64,000 nucleotides of DNA, taken from assembly GCF_004135735.1 (NCBI RefSeq), contig NZ_CP012670.1, forward strand, positions 9,371,501 to 9,435,500, given 5' to 3'. Origin of the DNA: Sorangium cellulosum (GTDB taxonomy: Bacteria > Myxococcota_A > Polyangia > Polyangiales > Polyangiaceae). Shown here in pieces: positions 8,396 through 17,328 of this stretch. The stretch's first letter is position 1. The number at the start of each line of letters is the position of its first letter. A program made the position numbers and the translations under genes. Below the pieces are notes generated by a model. The model saw only the letters and a program-made list of their open reading frames with translations, had not been told where the DNA came from and ran no database searches.

Positions 8396-10290
8396 CGGAC
8401 ACCTCCGGCCCCGTGGGCCGACCCCGCGCGGGCGCTCGCGCCGCCGGCGCTCGCGCTGCCAGCGCTCGTGCCGCCGGCGCTCGCGCTGCCAGCGCTCGTG
8501 CCGCCGGCGCTCGTTCCGCCGGCGCTCGTGCCGCCAGCGCTCGTGCCGCCGGCGCTCGTGCCGCCGGCGCTGCCATCACCGGCGCGCGGCGAGGCCGCGC
8601 CCCGGTCGTCCCGCGGCACGTACGCCGGCGAGGACGGCGGCAGCGGCGGCAACGGCGGCTGCACCGGCAGGCCGGTGGGGACGCCGGGGGGCGCGATCAC
8701 GTCCCACGCCACCCCGTGGGCCGCGAGGCGGTTCTGGTAATAGAAGAGCAGGTTGGTGTCGCACAGCGCGATGCCGTCGGGCCGCGAGGCGAGCACCGGC
8801 GCCGAGTGGTAGCCCGCGAAGGCCCGCAGCGCGCGCTCGATGATGTCCCCGCCCGAGCCGAGCCGGACGTCCTCGCCCAGCACGATGCACCCCTGCCGCT
8901 CCAGCGCGCGCAGCCGGTCGCACAGCGCCACCACGTCGGCCGCGAGATCGTCCCGCGGCACCGTGAGCACGTCGCGCTGGCGGAGCACCGTGAAGAGATC
9001 CGCCGCCGGCGCGTGGCCGCGGAGCCGCGCGAAGCTCGCCGCCGCGACCACGTGCGTCGCCATCACCACCGTGTCGCGCGCGTACGCCCGGCACAGCTCC
9101 TCGCCGAGCTCGCGGGCGTACTGGGCGTCCCGCGCCGCGTCGATGACCGCGTTGCCGTCCCGGTCCCTCACGTAGCTCGCCGGGTCGACCTCGCGGCCGC
9201 GCGCGTCGTACGAGCGGCCGAGCTCGTCCACCCGGTTGCCGAACGGATCGAGCGGCTCCGAGAAGCGGATGACCACCGCGGCGTTCATCGCGAGCAGCTT
9301 GCGGAGGAACGAGGCGATCCGGCCGATCCGGCTCGACTCGTCGTCCTCGATGATGAACCGGCCCTTGCCGGCCTCGGAGAGGAAATCCGCGATGAGCGTC
9401 TCGGCTTCCAGCGTGATGAGGTAGTTGATCGTGGCCGGGACGAAGAAGATGCGGCGCTCGCGGCCGCTCTGCAGCGTCCGCGTGTACGCCTCGAACGCGC
9501 TGCCGACCAGGCCCAGCTTGAGCCGCCGCTCCACGCCGCCGGAGCGCGACCGCGTGCCCCCGGGGAAGAACAGCGAGTGATAGCCGCGCTCGAGGAGCAC
9601 GCTCGAGTACGTCTTCAGCACGTCCTTGTAGAGGTTGTGCCGGATGCGCCGATCCACGCGGTAGGCGCCGAGGTTGTGCATGAAGAACGAGAGGACGGGG
9701 TTCGTGAACAGGTTCTTCCCCGCGCCGTAGGTGGCCGGCGGCAGGCCGGCCCGCTCGAGGGCATACCCGAAGACGATCGAGTCCAGGTTCGACAGGTGCG
9801 TCGGGACATAGACCGCCGTGCCCTGGCGCACGAGCGACCGGAGCTTCGCGAGCGGCCCCTGCACGAGCACCCGGTCGGCGAGCAGCTCGAGGCTGACCAG
9901 CCTCCGCGGGTCGTGGACGATGGTCGCGAGCTTGCGCGGCGCGAGCAGGGCGCTGACGACCGGCGGCAAGAGCCGCGACGAGAGCTGGTAGACGCGCCGG
10001 TCGAAGTTCCCCGCCGTGTCCCACGCGTACTGCTCCGCGAGCTCCCGGAGCCGCCGCCGGCGCTCGGCGTCGTGCATGCGGCCGAGCGACCGGGCGAGCC
10101 GCTGCCACTCGGCGAGCTCGCGGAGGTCGTGCGGATCCCGCGACCCCTCGAGCCGCTTCGTCTCCTGATACGCCGCCTCGTTCATCGCGAGCAGCGGATC
10201 CTTCGTGGCGCCGACGACCCGGTCGATCACGGCGCGCACGATCGCGTCGCGCGCGTCGTTGAACCCGAAGATGGGAGCGCGGGAGTCCAT
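8392..10290 (-). CDS. Glycerolipid acyltransferase, PlsB/PlsC superfamily
   Basis: A 632-residue protein. The acyltransferase core (about 120-320) shows motif I HLSNLD (HX4D), then GAGKNLFTNPVLSFFMHNLG, AYRVDR, motif III FFPGGTRSRSGG and FFVPATINYL. This order fits glycerol-3-phosphate or lysophosphatidate acyltransferases of the PlsB/DHAPAT group, which work at the inner membrane. The usual Glu of motif III (EGTRSR) is Gly here. The long C-terminal half lacks known motifs and ends in a low-complexity SAGGT/SAGSA tail made by a 15-bp repeat near 8420-8580. It forms an operon with the GpsA-like gene (4-bp overlap), suggesting a dedicated glycerolipid branch. A TATAC-containing -10-like box lies just upstream of the ATG. 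Confidence 0.85.
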   Translation of the reverse strand: MDSRAPIFGFNDARDAIVRAVIDRVVGATKDPLLAMNEAAYQETKRLEGSRDPHDLRELAEWQRLARSLGRMHDAERRRRLRELAEQYAWDTAGNFDRRVYQLSSRLLPPVVSALLAPRKLATIVHDPRRLVSLELLADRVLVQGPLAKLRSLVRQGTAVYVPTHLSNLDSIVFGYALERAGLPPATYGAGKNLFTNPVLSFFMHNLGAYRVDRRIRHNLYKDVLKTYSSVLLERGYHSLFFPGGTRSRSGGVERRLKLGLVGSAFEAYTRTLQSGRERRIFFVPATINYLITLEAETLIADFLSEAGKGRFIIEDDESSRIGRIASFLRKLLAMNAAVVIRFSEPLDPFGNRVDELGRSYDARGREVDPASYVRDRDGNAVIDAARDAQYARELGEELCRAYARDTVVMATHVVAAASFARLRGHAPAADLFTVLRQRDVLTVPRDDLAADVVALCDRLRALERQGCIVLGEDVRLGSGGDIIERALRAFAGYHSAPVLASRPDGIALCDTNLLFYYQNRLAAHGVAWDVIAPPGVPTGLPVQPPLPPLPPSSPAYVPRDDRGAASPRAGDGSAGGTSAGGTSAGGTSAGGTSAGGTSAGSASAGGTSAGSASAGGASARAGSAHGAGGVR

Positions 10291-10356
10291 GGGTCTAGTC
10301 GTATAGAATTCAGGCGGCGGGCGCGAGCGGAATACGGCCCCGCGGGATGCGGTCGC

Positions 10357-11112
10357 TCAGCGGTAATTGTCCTTGGCGCGACGCACGGCGGCGAACACCT
10401 CGGGCAGCGTGGCGCCCGGGAAGCGGGCCTGCACGGTCGGCTCGCCGCAGCGCAGGAACGGGTTCGTCGCGAGCTCTTCGCCGAGGGTGCTGCCCACGGT
10501 GGGCTCGCCGCGCTCGCGCGCCGCGCGGGCGGCGGCGAGCTTCTCGCGGATAGCCGCGTTGCCGGGCTCGACCGTCTCGGCGAAACGGAGGTTGCTGACC
10601 GTGTATTCGTGGCCGCAGAAGACGCGCAGATGCGGCGGGAGCGCGGCGAGCTTGGAGAGCGAGGCGTGCATGACCTCCGGCGTGCCCTCGAACATGCGGC
10701 CACAGCCGCCAATGAAGAGTGTGTCCCCGGTGAACACGGCGTCCTCGACGCAGTACGACACGGCGCCGAGCGTGTGGCCGGGGACATGCAGCGGCCGGAG
10801 CGTGAGGCCGGCGATCTCGACCGGCTTGCCCTCCTCGACCCGCTCCGTCTGCGCCGGCACCCGCCCGACGTCGCTCGCGTGCGCGTAGACGGGGAGATCA
10901 CCGTAACGCTGGCGCAGCGCCTCGTTGCCGCCGACGTGGTCGTGGTGATGGTGCGTGTTGACGATGGCGACCAGGCGGAGCTGCTCGCGCTCGAGCGCTT
11001 CGACGACCGGCGGGGCCTCGGACGGGTCGATGACGATCGCCTCGCGCCGCCCGTCCGCGGCCACGAGGTAGGCGTAGTTGTCGCTGAGGCAGGGTACGGG
11101 GAGGATACGCAT
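10357..11112 (-). CDS. gloB: Hydroxyacylglutathione hydrolase (glyoxalase II)
   Basis: Metallo-beta-lactamase-fold thioesterase that hydrolyses S-D-lactoylglutathione, the second step of methylglyoxal detoxification. The 251-residue length is typical. Metal ligands are visible: THHHHDH (53-59), the His of HVPGHTLG, the Asp of FTGDTLF and the His of FCGHEYT. The C-terminal HAGH domain ends in the usual RAKDNYR. The gene is monocistronic. Confidence 0.95.
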   Translation of the reverse strand: MRILPVPCLSDNYAYLVAADGRREAIVIDPSEAPPVVEALEREQLRLVAIVNTHHHHDHVGGNEALRQRYGDLPVYAHASDVGRVPAQTERVEEGKPVEIAGLTLRPLHVPGHTLGAVSYCVEDAVFTGDTLFIGGCGRMFEGTPEVMHASLSKLAALPPHLRVFCGHEYTVSNLRFAETVEPGNAAIREKLAAARAARERGEPTVGSTLGEELATNPFLRCGEPTVQARFPGATLPEVFAAVRRAKDNYR

Positions 11113-11113
11113 G

Positions 11114-11127
11114 GGACGGGACTATAG
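11114..11127 (-). promoter_or_regulatory. -10-like element for gloB, near-leaderless
   Basis: On the minus strand TATAGT (11126 to 11121) is followed by CCCGTCCC and the gloB ATG at 11112, putting the expected transcription start within a few bases of the start codon. No convincing -35 is seen. Confidence 0.35.
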
Positions 11128-11173
11128 CGGCGCCCCCGCCGAGGGCCGGAGAAAAGGTGAGCGGGCCTCCGGG

Positions 11174-11293
11174 CGGGGTGGGGCTGCGGCCTGGGGGGCT
11201 CACCTCCGGGGCTTGCGTTCCGGCGAGCCCCTTGCGTGGCTCGCCTGCACGAAAGCCCCTCCGGTGAGCCCCCCAGGCCGCAGCCCCACCCCG
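11174..11293. repeat. Dispersed hairpin element, copy 1
   Basis: Perfect 31-bp inverted repeat: left arm 11174-11204, right arm 11263-11293. It encloses a 58-bp core with its own 8-bp stem (GGCGAGCC at 11222-11229 with GGCTCGCC at 11238-11245). The core is about 90 percent identical, in reverse orientation, to the element at 63165-63298. It lies between gloB and the GINT-like gene; no coding potential is evident. Confidence 0.9.
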
Positions 11294-11342
11294 GGCGACG
11301 GCTCAGTCAGGTGGCAGATCTGCGGCTCAGCCACGCAACCGA

Positions 11343-12962
11343 TCAACCAGAGGGACGGCCGAGGCCCATTCGGCCGGCGATCTTCAGCACCTTCCGGCGA
11401 ATATCCTGGGCTGTCACGCGCCGGGTGCGCTTGCCATCCACGAGCGTCCGCTCCCCCGCCGCCGACAGCGTGTGCAGCCCCTCCGGGAACGGGCCGCCCG
11501 GATCAGGCTCCACGGCGGCCACCACCTCCTCCTCGTACTCGGTCGGCGTGAGCCGGTTGACGCGCAGGATCACGATCCGACCTCCATAGGTCCTCGAGCA
11601 ATCCTGGGCAGGCCGGTAGAGCTGACCGTCCACGACGAACGGTGTTCCGCCCGGCCGGGCAGAGCCGACATCCACCTTGACGGGATTGGCCGGGTGCGGC
11701 GCCCAGGGGCCCAGGAGATCCGGCGCGTGATAGAGAAACAGGCTCGTGGAGTCGCCCGAATACGGGACGTCCGCGGCCCAGAGCCAGAATCGCCCGCCGT
11801 GGTGCACGAGGGTGGCGTCGGAGTAGTCGAAGTCGTCGAGGAGGGTCGCGGCGTGGACCCACCGCTCCGGGAACGGATCGGCGCGGTAGAGCGAGAGCTT
11901 GCCGGTCATGCGGGTCTCGGGGACGCAGTAGATCTCGCCGCCGTGGCGGAACAGGTACGGATACGACGCGTGGACGCCGGGATCGAGATCGGCCACCGGG
12001 CGCGCCGGCGACACGCGATCGCCGTCGAGCGTGAGCCCGACGAGGACGCCGCGGCCAAGCTGCATGTCGAGGTACTCGCAGAGGATGCTCAGGCGATCGC
12101 CGTCGGCGACGCCGAACGGATCCGCGAAGAACTCGTCCGGCCCCCCCTCCGCGAGCCATCGCACCTTCGGGCGCGCGCTCGGCTGGCCGAGGAAGGAGTG
12201 GATCGGGGCGTCCACGACGCCGATGCACCACTCCTCCTGGAGGAAGACCCGCCGCGCCATGAACGCGGCGCGGTTCTCCGCCGTCCGCGCGAGCAGCCGG
12301 GCGACGTCGCGGCGCGTCGGCGCCCCCTCGGCGGGCGGCGGCTCCGCCGCGGGCGGCGCCTCGAGGTAGCCGGCCGCGCCCCGCGCGATGTCGGCGCACA
12401 CCTGCGCCGGCCACGCCGCGCTGCCGTCGCACGAGCGCGCGACGTTGGCCGGATAGGTCAGCACCGTCTTGAAGAACCCCCGCTTGAGCGGCGCCGCCGC
12501 GCCCGGCGCCGCGCCGAGGCGCTGGAGCACCACCTCGGTCACCGGCGCGCGGGTGAGCACCTCCCAGAACCCCGGCGGGCGGCCCGAGGACGCGTCCTGC
12601 GCGTCGTGCCGGAACGTCCAGGCCCCGTGCCGGGGGGCGCGGAGGAGCGCGCCGTCGAGCCCCGCGGCCCCGAGCACGAGGAGGAAATCGAGCTCCGCCG
12701 CCGCGCGCGCGCCGTCGGCGAGCGGGATCCGCGGGGCGTCGGGGAGGACCGCCGCGAGGTCGACGGCGCGCTCGGCGCCCACGGCGGCGCGGCGGTAGGC
12801 CTGGAAGAGCGGCGGCGCGGCGCTCGCCGGCGGCGCCGGGCAGCGCACGACGAGGGCCGGGCGCGCGCCGACGCGGCGGAGCTCCTCGATCGCCCTCGCC
12901 TGCCACGCCTTGAGCGCGTCGCCGGCGCAGGCGACGCCGAACCGCAGACCCGTGCTGTCCAT
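11343..12962 (-). CDS. GINT1-like glycosyltransferase with formyltransferase-like N-terminus
   Basis: The 539-residue protein has two parts. The N-terminal half (about 1-250) looks like a formyltransferase-fold remnant: LRFGVACAGDALKAWQARAI, then PRHGAWTFRHDAQDASSGRP and GFWEVLTRAPVTEVVLQRLG. The C-terminal half is a five-bladed propeller-like module: DEFFADPFGV, HASYPYLFRHGGEIYCVPET, LSLYRADPFPERWVHAATLL, FDYSDATLVHHGGRFWLWAA. The same architecture occurs in proteins related to plant glucosamine inositolphosphorylceramide transferase and in bacterial polysaccharide clusters. Members are thought to act on glycan- or lipid-linked substrates. It is the last gene of a three-gene operon with a flippase and a GNAT protein, 10 bp after the flippase. 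Confidence 0.7.
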   Translation of the reverse strand: MDSTGLRFGVACAGDALKAWQARAIEELRRVGARPALVVRCPAPPASAAPPLFQAYRRAAVGAERAVDLAAVLPDAPRIPLADGARAAAELDFLLVLGAAGLDGALLRAPRHGAWTFRHDAQDASSGRPPGFWEVLTRAPVTEVVLQRLGAAPGAAAPLKRGFFKTVLTYPANVARSCDGSAAWPAQVCADIARGAAGYLEAPPAAEPPPAEGAPTRRDVARLLARTAENRAAFMARRVFLQEEWCIGVVDAPIHSFLGQPSARPKVRWLAEGGPDEFFADPFGVADGDRLSILCEYLDMQLGRGVLVGLTLDGDRVSPARPVADLDPGVHASYPYLFRHGGEIYCVPETRMTGKLSLYRADPFPERWVHAATLLDDFDYSDATLVHHGGRFWLWAADVPYSGDSTSLFLYHAPDLLGPWAPHPANPVKVDVGSARPGGTPFVVDGQLYRPAQDCSRTYGGRIVILRVNRLTPTEYEEEVVAAVEPDPGGPFPEGLHTLSAAGERTLVDGKRTRRVTAQDIRRKVLKIAGRMGLGRPSG

Positions 12963-12972
12963 GGCCGCTACC

Positions 12973-14235
12973 CTAGAGCAGAAGCGAGACGGCGTAGCCC
13001 AGGAACAGGAGCCCCAGGGCGGCGAGCGTGATGCGCCGGAGCAGGGGCACGTCGAGCAGGAACAGCATCCGCAGCACCGCGATGAGCCCCGAGGCGCCGA
13101 GCACGCCGAACCGATCGAGGAACCCGGCGGGCCAGACGAGGAGCACGACGGCGAGGAGCAGGCTGCTCAGCACGCTCCCCAGGACCAGGCCGCGGCCGCC
13201 GTGCGACCGGGCGAAGAAGAAGCACAGCGGGTCCGAGATGGCCGGCACCGAGACGGACACGAGGAACGTGGGCGGGAGCGCCTCCCGCGCGCCGCCCGTG
13301 AACGGCAAGAGCGGCACGCGGACGACGAACAGGAGGTAGATGGCCACCCCCACCGCGAGCGTGAACGGCACGGTCCGCGCCCAGGCCGAGAGCGCCTGCG
13401 CGCGCCGCTCGGCCTCGGCGCCGCGCTTGTCGAGCGCGGCGGCGGTGAGGGCGCGGCTCGCGAACGACTGCGAGGTCGTCGAGAGGAGCGGCACGATCGA
13501 CCAGCAGAGCGCCTGCGTGCCGACCTTCGCCTCGCCGAGCAGCGGGATGCCCTGGTACAGGGCGAGCGGGTAGATCGCGACCGTGGAGAGGTTGACGATC
13601 GAGGGCGGCACCGAGCTCCGCACGAGCAGGACCGCGTAGCGGGCCGCGCGCCGGAGCTGGACGCGGCCGAGCATCGCGAGGACGGGCACGGCGACGCCCG
13701 CGCCCACGAGCACGGCGCTCAGCCGGGGCATCCCGAGCAGCGCCGCGCCGAAGCAGAGGCCGACCGAGATCACGGCCGTGACCGCGAGGAGCGCGAGGAA
13801 GCGCCCCCGGGCCTGCCAGACGGGCCACGCGACCGGGTTGGCGCACGCGAGCAGCGTGGGGAAGGCGAACAGCGCGGCGCTGAGGGCGGCGACCGGGCCG
13901 AGCCCGAGGGCGAGGTCGACGGCCAAGGTCAGCGCGCCGGCGACGGCGCCGAGCACCGCGAGCGCGCCCGCCACGAGCGCGCGGCCGCGCGCCGCGCCGA
14001 GCAGCCTGGCGCGGTGCGTGAGCGCGGACGCGAGGCCCACCGCCACCAGCGAGACGATCGTGCTCGCGTGCGACGTCGTGAGGACGTAGGCCGTGACGGC
14101 GCTCGGGCCGGCCACGCCCGACAGGAGCCACTGGCTGGTGAGCGAGGCGGCGCGGGGCAGGAGCAGCGCCGCCGCCACCCCGAGGCCGCCGTGCGCGATC
14201 CGGTGGAGCAGCTTCGTCGCGGCGCGGGGGTTCAC
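12973..14235 (-). CDS. Polysaccharide/lipid flippase-like membrane protein
   Basis: The 420-residue integral membrane protein has about twelve hydrophobic segments, the number expected for the MATE/Wzx flippase superfamily. They run from GVAAALLLPRAASLTSQWLL to LAALGLLFLGYAVSLLL. No diagnostic short motif exists for this group, so the call rests on topology and context: it lies between a GNAT/FemAB-type acyltransferase and a GINT-like glycosyltransferase with 10-bp spacers on both sides. A role in moving a lipid-linked glycan across the inner membrane is inferred. GTG start at 14235. Confidence 0.7.
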   Translation of the reverse strand: MNPRAATKLLHRIAHGGLGVAAALLLPRAASLTSQWLLSGVAGPSAVTAYVLTTSHASTIVSLVAVGLASALTHRARLLGAARGRALVAGALAVLGAVAGALTLAVDLALGLGPVAALSAALFAFPTLLACANPVAWPVWQARGRFLALLAVTAVISVGLCFGAALLGMPRLSAVLVGAGVAVPVLAMLGRVQLRRAARYAVLLVRSSVPPSIVNLSTVAIYPLALYQGIPLLGEAKVGTQALCWSIVPLLSTTSQSFASRALTAAALDKRGAEAERRAQALSAWARTVPFTLAVGVAIYLLFVVRVPLLPFTGGAREALPPTFLVSVSVPAISDPLCFFFARSHGGRGLVLGSVLSSLLLAVVLLVWPAGFLDRFGVLGASGLIAVLRMLFLLDVPLLRRITLAALGLLFLGYAVSLLL

Positions 14236-14245
14236 GGCGTCTCGA

Positions 14246-15967
14246 CTACGGCGCGGGGAGCCACTGCGTCTCGACGGCGCCGCCGCGCCGCCGCCGCTCC
14301 CGGATCGACACCGGCTGGAACCCGGCCTTCACGATCCCGCGCTGGGAGGCGACGTTCCAGTCGTTCGTGTAGATGAGGCACGTGTCCCCGGGCGGGATCG
14401 CCGCGCGGGCGGCCCGCAGCACCCTGGGGTACAGGCCCTGCCCCCGGGCGCGCCGCGCCGTGACGCAGTCCGCGATCACCCAGGCCGGGGCGCCCTCGGC
14501 GCCGGGCGGGATCTCCTCCGGCGCCGCCGGGCGCAGCCAGCAGACCTGCACCGCCCGGCCGTCCCGGAGGACGCCGAAGGCGCGCTGGCCCTGCGACAGG
14601 GCCGCGAGGTACCGCGCGCGCCCCCGCGCGTCGAGGGCGACCTCGTCCTCGAGCATCGCGAGCAGCGCCGGGGCGCGGAGCTCCACCACGTCGGGGTGCG
14701 CCTGCCCGGCCTCGGCCGGCGCGCGGTAGAAGAGCATGCGCTCCCGCTGGAGGCGGCTCCGCGCGCGCCCCGCGAGCGCGCCGAGCGGCTGGCGCGCGTC
14801 CACCGCGACCGCCCTGCGGAGCCGACGCCGCGAGCGCTCGAGGCCCGACATCACGGCGCCGCGCAGCCTCCTGTTCCCCCACTCGTCCCAGAGCGCCTGG
14901 AGGCGCGACGACGCCCGGATCCGCTCCTCGACGAGCCCGCGCACGTAGAGCGCGGACGCGGCGCGCGGCGCGGCGATGAGCCGGAAGAGCGGCTCGTCGA
15001 CGTCGGCGAAGCGCCGCTTGTACGACTCGCCGCCGGCGCCGAAGTCCATGCACGTGTACCCGCGCTCGCCCATCCAGAGGACGATGCGCCGGATCAGCAC
15101 CGTGGCCGGCGAGCAGGCGGCGTGCTCGGGCGCGTACGCGACGTGGTGGTAGACGAGCCGGTCGCGCGCCGTGAGCGCCACGGCGAAGGCGATCCCCTCG
15201 CCGGCCGCCTCGAGCGAGAACCGGACGAGGACGCCGGCGCGCGCCCAGCCCCGGAGCTTCACGAGGAGGCGCCGGCGCTCCTCGGCGACGCGGTACTCGG
15301 ACGGGGTGGTCGTGATGTTCCAGCGCCGCTCGTGGGCGTCGCAGAAGGCCTCGACCCAGGCCTCGAGGCCGGCGTCGCCCTCGACGGCCTTGAAGGCGAA
15401 GCCGGGCAGCCGCTTGAGGCGGTTGTCGAGGTTCTTCAGGCTCGACCCGCTCACCTTGCGGCGCAGCGCGTCCGGAGCGCCCGCGCCCTCGGGGACGCGG
15501 AGCACGGTGCAGGGGGTCGCCGCGAACGAGCGCCCCCGCCACCCGGCCGCGGCGATCCCGCGGCGCGCGGCCTCCAGGGTCGGCCCCCAGCTCGGGACGT
15601 TCTTGAGGAGCAGGCCGGCGCCGTCGACCTCCGCGAGGGCGCGGGCGAGCCCCTCCCCGAGCGCCTCCGGCGCCGCGCCCTCGCGCGCCACGCAGGTGCA
15701 GTGATCCGCGCCCTCGATGTTGAGCATCTGGATCACCCCGTCGCGCTCGCGGCGCAGCGGCCAGGCCGCGGCGGCCGAGCCGTCCGGCGCGATCGCCACG
15801 GCGACGAGCGGCGCCGCCCCGTCGCGCCTCGCCAGCTCGGCCAGCTCGTCGAGGTAGGCCGGCGCGCAGAACGGGCTCCGGTGCGGATCGGCGCTCCAGA
15901 GCGCCGGGTACGCCGTCTCCAGGATCGCCCCCGGCGCCTCCAGGGCAGCGAGCTGCCACCTCATCAT
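14246..15967 (-). CDS. Double GNAT protein (BcsL/CelD-like N-terminal, GNAT C-terminal)
   Basis: The 573-residue protein has an N-terminal part (about 1-350) of the CelD/BcsL or FemAB-type fold (PFCAPAYLDELAELARRD, RKVSGSSLKNLDNRLKRL, VYHHVAYAPEHAACSPATVL, and GYTCMDFGAGGESYKRRFAD). Such domains acylate or aminoacylate cell-surface glycans or lipids. A second GNAT fold follows in the C-terminal 180 residues (VIADCVTARRARGQGLYPRV with acetyl-CoA loop RRARGQGL, then TNDWNVASQRGIVKAGFQPV). It is the first gene of the operon with the flippase and GINT-like genes, so it probably modifies the same exported molecule. Two ATGs in tandem (15967, 15964) can serve as start. Confidence 0.75.
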   Translation of the reverse strand: MMRWQLAALEAPGAILETAYPALWSADPHRSPFCAPAYLDELAELARRDGAAPLVAVAIAPDGSAAAAWPLRRERDGVIQMLNIEGADHCTCVAREGAAPEALGEGLARALAEVDGAGLLLKNVPSWGPTLEAARRGIAAAGWRGRSFAATPCTVLRVPEGAGAPDALRRKVSGSSLKNLDNRLKRLPGFAFKAVEGDAGLEAWVEAFCDAHERRWNITTTPSEYRVAEERRRLLVKLRGWARAGVLVRFSLEAAGEGIAFAVALTARDRLVYHHVAYAPEHAACSPATVLIRRIVLWMGERGYTCMDFGAGGESYKRRFADVDEPLFRLIAAPRAASALYVRGLVEERIRASSRLQALWDEWGNRRLRGAVMSGLERSRRRLRRAVAVDARQPLGALAGRARSRLQRERMLFYRAPAEAGQAHPDVVELRAPALLAMLEDEVALDARGRARYLAALSQGQRAFGVLRDGRAVQVCWLRPAAPEEIPPGAEGAPAWVIADCVTARRARGQGLYPRVLRAARAAIPPGDTCLIYTNDWNVASQRGIVKAGFQPVSIRERRRRGGAVETQWLPAP

Positions 15968-16180
15968 CGTATTTTTCCCCAAGGGGCGCGCGAGCTTAGA
16001 CGAAGCGCGCGGGCCTGACCACGGGTCTGGGCCGGGGGGGCCCACCACCACCCCGCGCAGGAGCTCGATAACGTTTGAGAATTTCGCGAGGGTACCGGGA
16101 AAGGGCCTCGGTTGACCGGCGTGGGGTGTGGACGAGAGCGGCGCGGTGACACGGGCGCGGTCGTGTGGCAAGGGGGCCGC

Positions 16181-17179
16181 ATGGCGTCGGCCGAGCCCTC
16201 TGTCCGCTACCGCATCGGCGTCGATGAGAACGGCCTGGGCCCGCGGCTCGGCCCGATGGTGGTGACCGCGGTCCTCTCGCGCGTCACCGACGCGGGCTGG
16301 CCGGTCGCGGGCCGCGCGCCCCGCGGCGCCCTGGCCCGGCGGCTCGGCGACTCGAAGCAGCTCGTCTCGTACGGGGACGCGTCGCTCGGCGAGGCGTGGG
16401 CCCGCGCGCTGGTGGCGCGCGGCTGCGGCCGCGCGCGCGCGGCCGCCTCGACGGTGGACGAGCTGCTCCACGCCGTCGCGCTCGACGAGCGCGCCGCGCT
16501 GCGCGCGCTCTGCCCGGGCCACGTCGAGGAGCAGTGCTGGTCCGCGGAGGGCGAGGCGTTCACCGCGCCCGACGACCTGCTCTGCGCGATCGACCGCGAC
16601 CTCGACAAGCTCGCGGCGAAGGGGGTCGAGATCGTCGCGGTGCGCTCGGTGCTCCTCTGCGCGAAGCAGATGAACGACGGGGTCCGCGCCGGCAAGAACC
16701 GGTTCGTGCTCGACCTCCACGCGATGGAGCGCCTCATCCTCGAGCTCGGCGGCCTCGCCGGCGCGGAGGTGTTCGCGGTCTGCGGCAAGGTGGGCGGCTT
16801 CGGCAAGTACGGGTCCGCCTTCGGCCCGCTCGCCGGGAGGCTGCACCTCGTCCTCGAGGAGAGCCGCGCCCGCAGCGCCTATCACTTCCCCGGCCTCGGC
16901 GAGATCGCCTTCGTCCGCGACAGCGACGCGTCCGATCTCTGCGTCGCGATGGCGTCGATGGTGGGCAAGTACGTCCGCGAGGCGATGATGGAGCGGGTCG
17001 CGCGCCACTACCAGCGCGCGATCCCGGATCTGCGCGGGGCGAGCGGCTACCACGATCCGGTCACGTCGGCGTTCATCGCGGCGACCCGGCTCGTCCGCCG
17101 CGAGCGAGCGATCCCCGACGACTGCTTCGAGCGGCGCTCCGCCGCGGGGGACGCCCCGGCGGAGCGCGTCGGCCCGTGA
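16181..17179 (+). CDS. RNase HII-like protein with altered signature
   Basis: The 332-residue protein follows RNase HII from start to end: YRIGVDENGLGPRLGPMVVT in place of the usual GxDEAGRGPLAGPVV, LGDSKQL for DSKKL, DSDASDLCVAMASMVGKYVR for GDAKSLSIAAASILAK, and SGYHDPVTSAFI for the terminal GYGT region. RNase HII removes ribonucleotides from DNA. Two points are unusual: the ribose-sensing GRG motif reads GLG, and the strand that normally ends in VDG reads EVFAVCGK, so one metal-binding Asp may be missing. It is longer than typical RNase HII (about 200-260). The ATG at 16181 follows AAGGGGG. Confidence 0.75.
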   Translation: MASAEPSVRYRIGVDENGLGPRLGPMVVTAVLSRVTDAGWPVAGRAPRGALARRLGDSKQLVSYGDASLGEAWARALVARGCGRARAAASTVDELLHAVALDERAALRALCPGHVEEQCWSAEGEAFTAPDDLLCAIDRDLDKLAAKGVEIVAVRSVLLCAKQMNDGVRAGKNRFVLDLHAMERLILELGGLAGAEVFAVCGKVGGFGKYGSAFGPLAGRLHLVLEESRARSAYHFPGLGEIAFVRDSDASDLCVAMASMVGKYVREAMMERVARHYQRAIPDLRGASGYHDPVTSAFIAATRLVRRERAIPDDCFERRSAAGDAPAERVGP

Positions 17180-17247
17180 TCCCCGAAGCGAGCGCGGGCG
17201 CGTCGGCCCGTGATCCCCGAGGCGAGCGCGGGCGCGTCGGCCCGTGA
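17164..17247. repeat. 34-bp tandem repeat overlapping the RNase HII-like gene end
   Basis: About 2.5 copies of a unit starting GCGCGTCGGCCCGTGA (17164, 17198, 17232). The stop codon of the preceding gene lies in the first copy. Confidence 0.85.
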
Positions 17248-17328
17248 GGCGCGCGCGCCGGGCGAAACCAGAGGCGGCGTCCGGCGTAGGGAGGTCGGGT
17301 GAGCTACGCTCGACCGGCCAGGTGAACC

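Noticed and set aside
11174..11293. Simple rho-independent terminator
   Set aside because: No U-run; far longer than a terminator, with a second related copy elsewhere.
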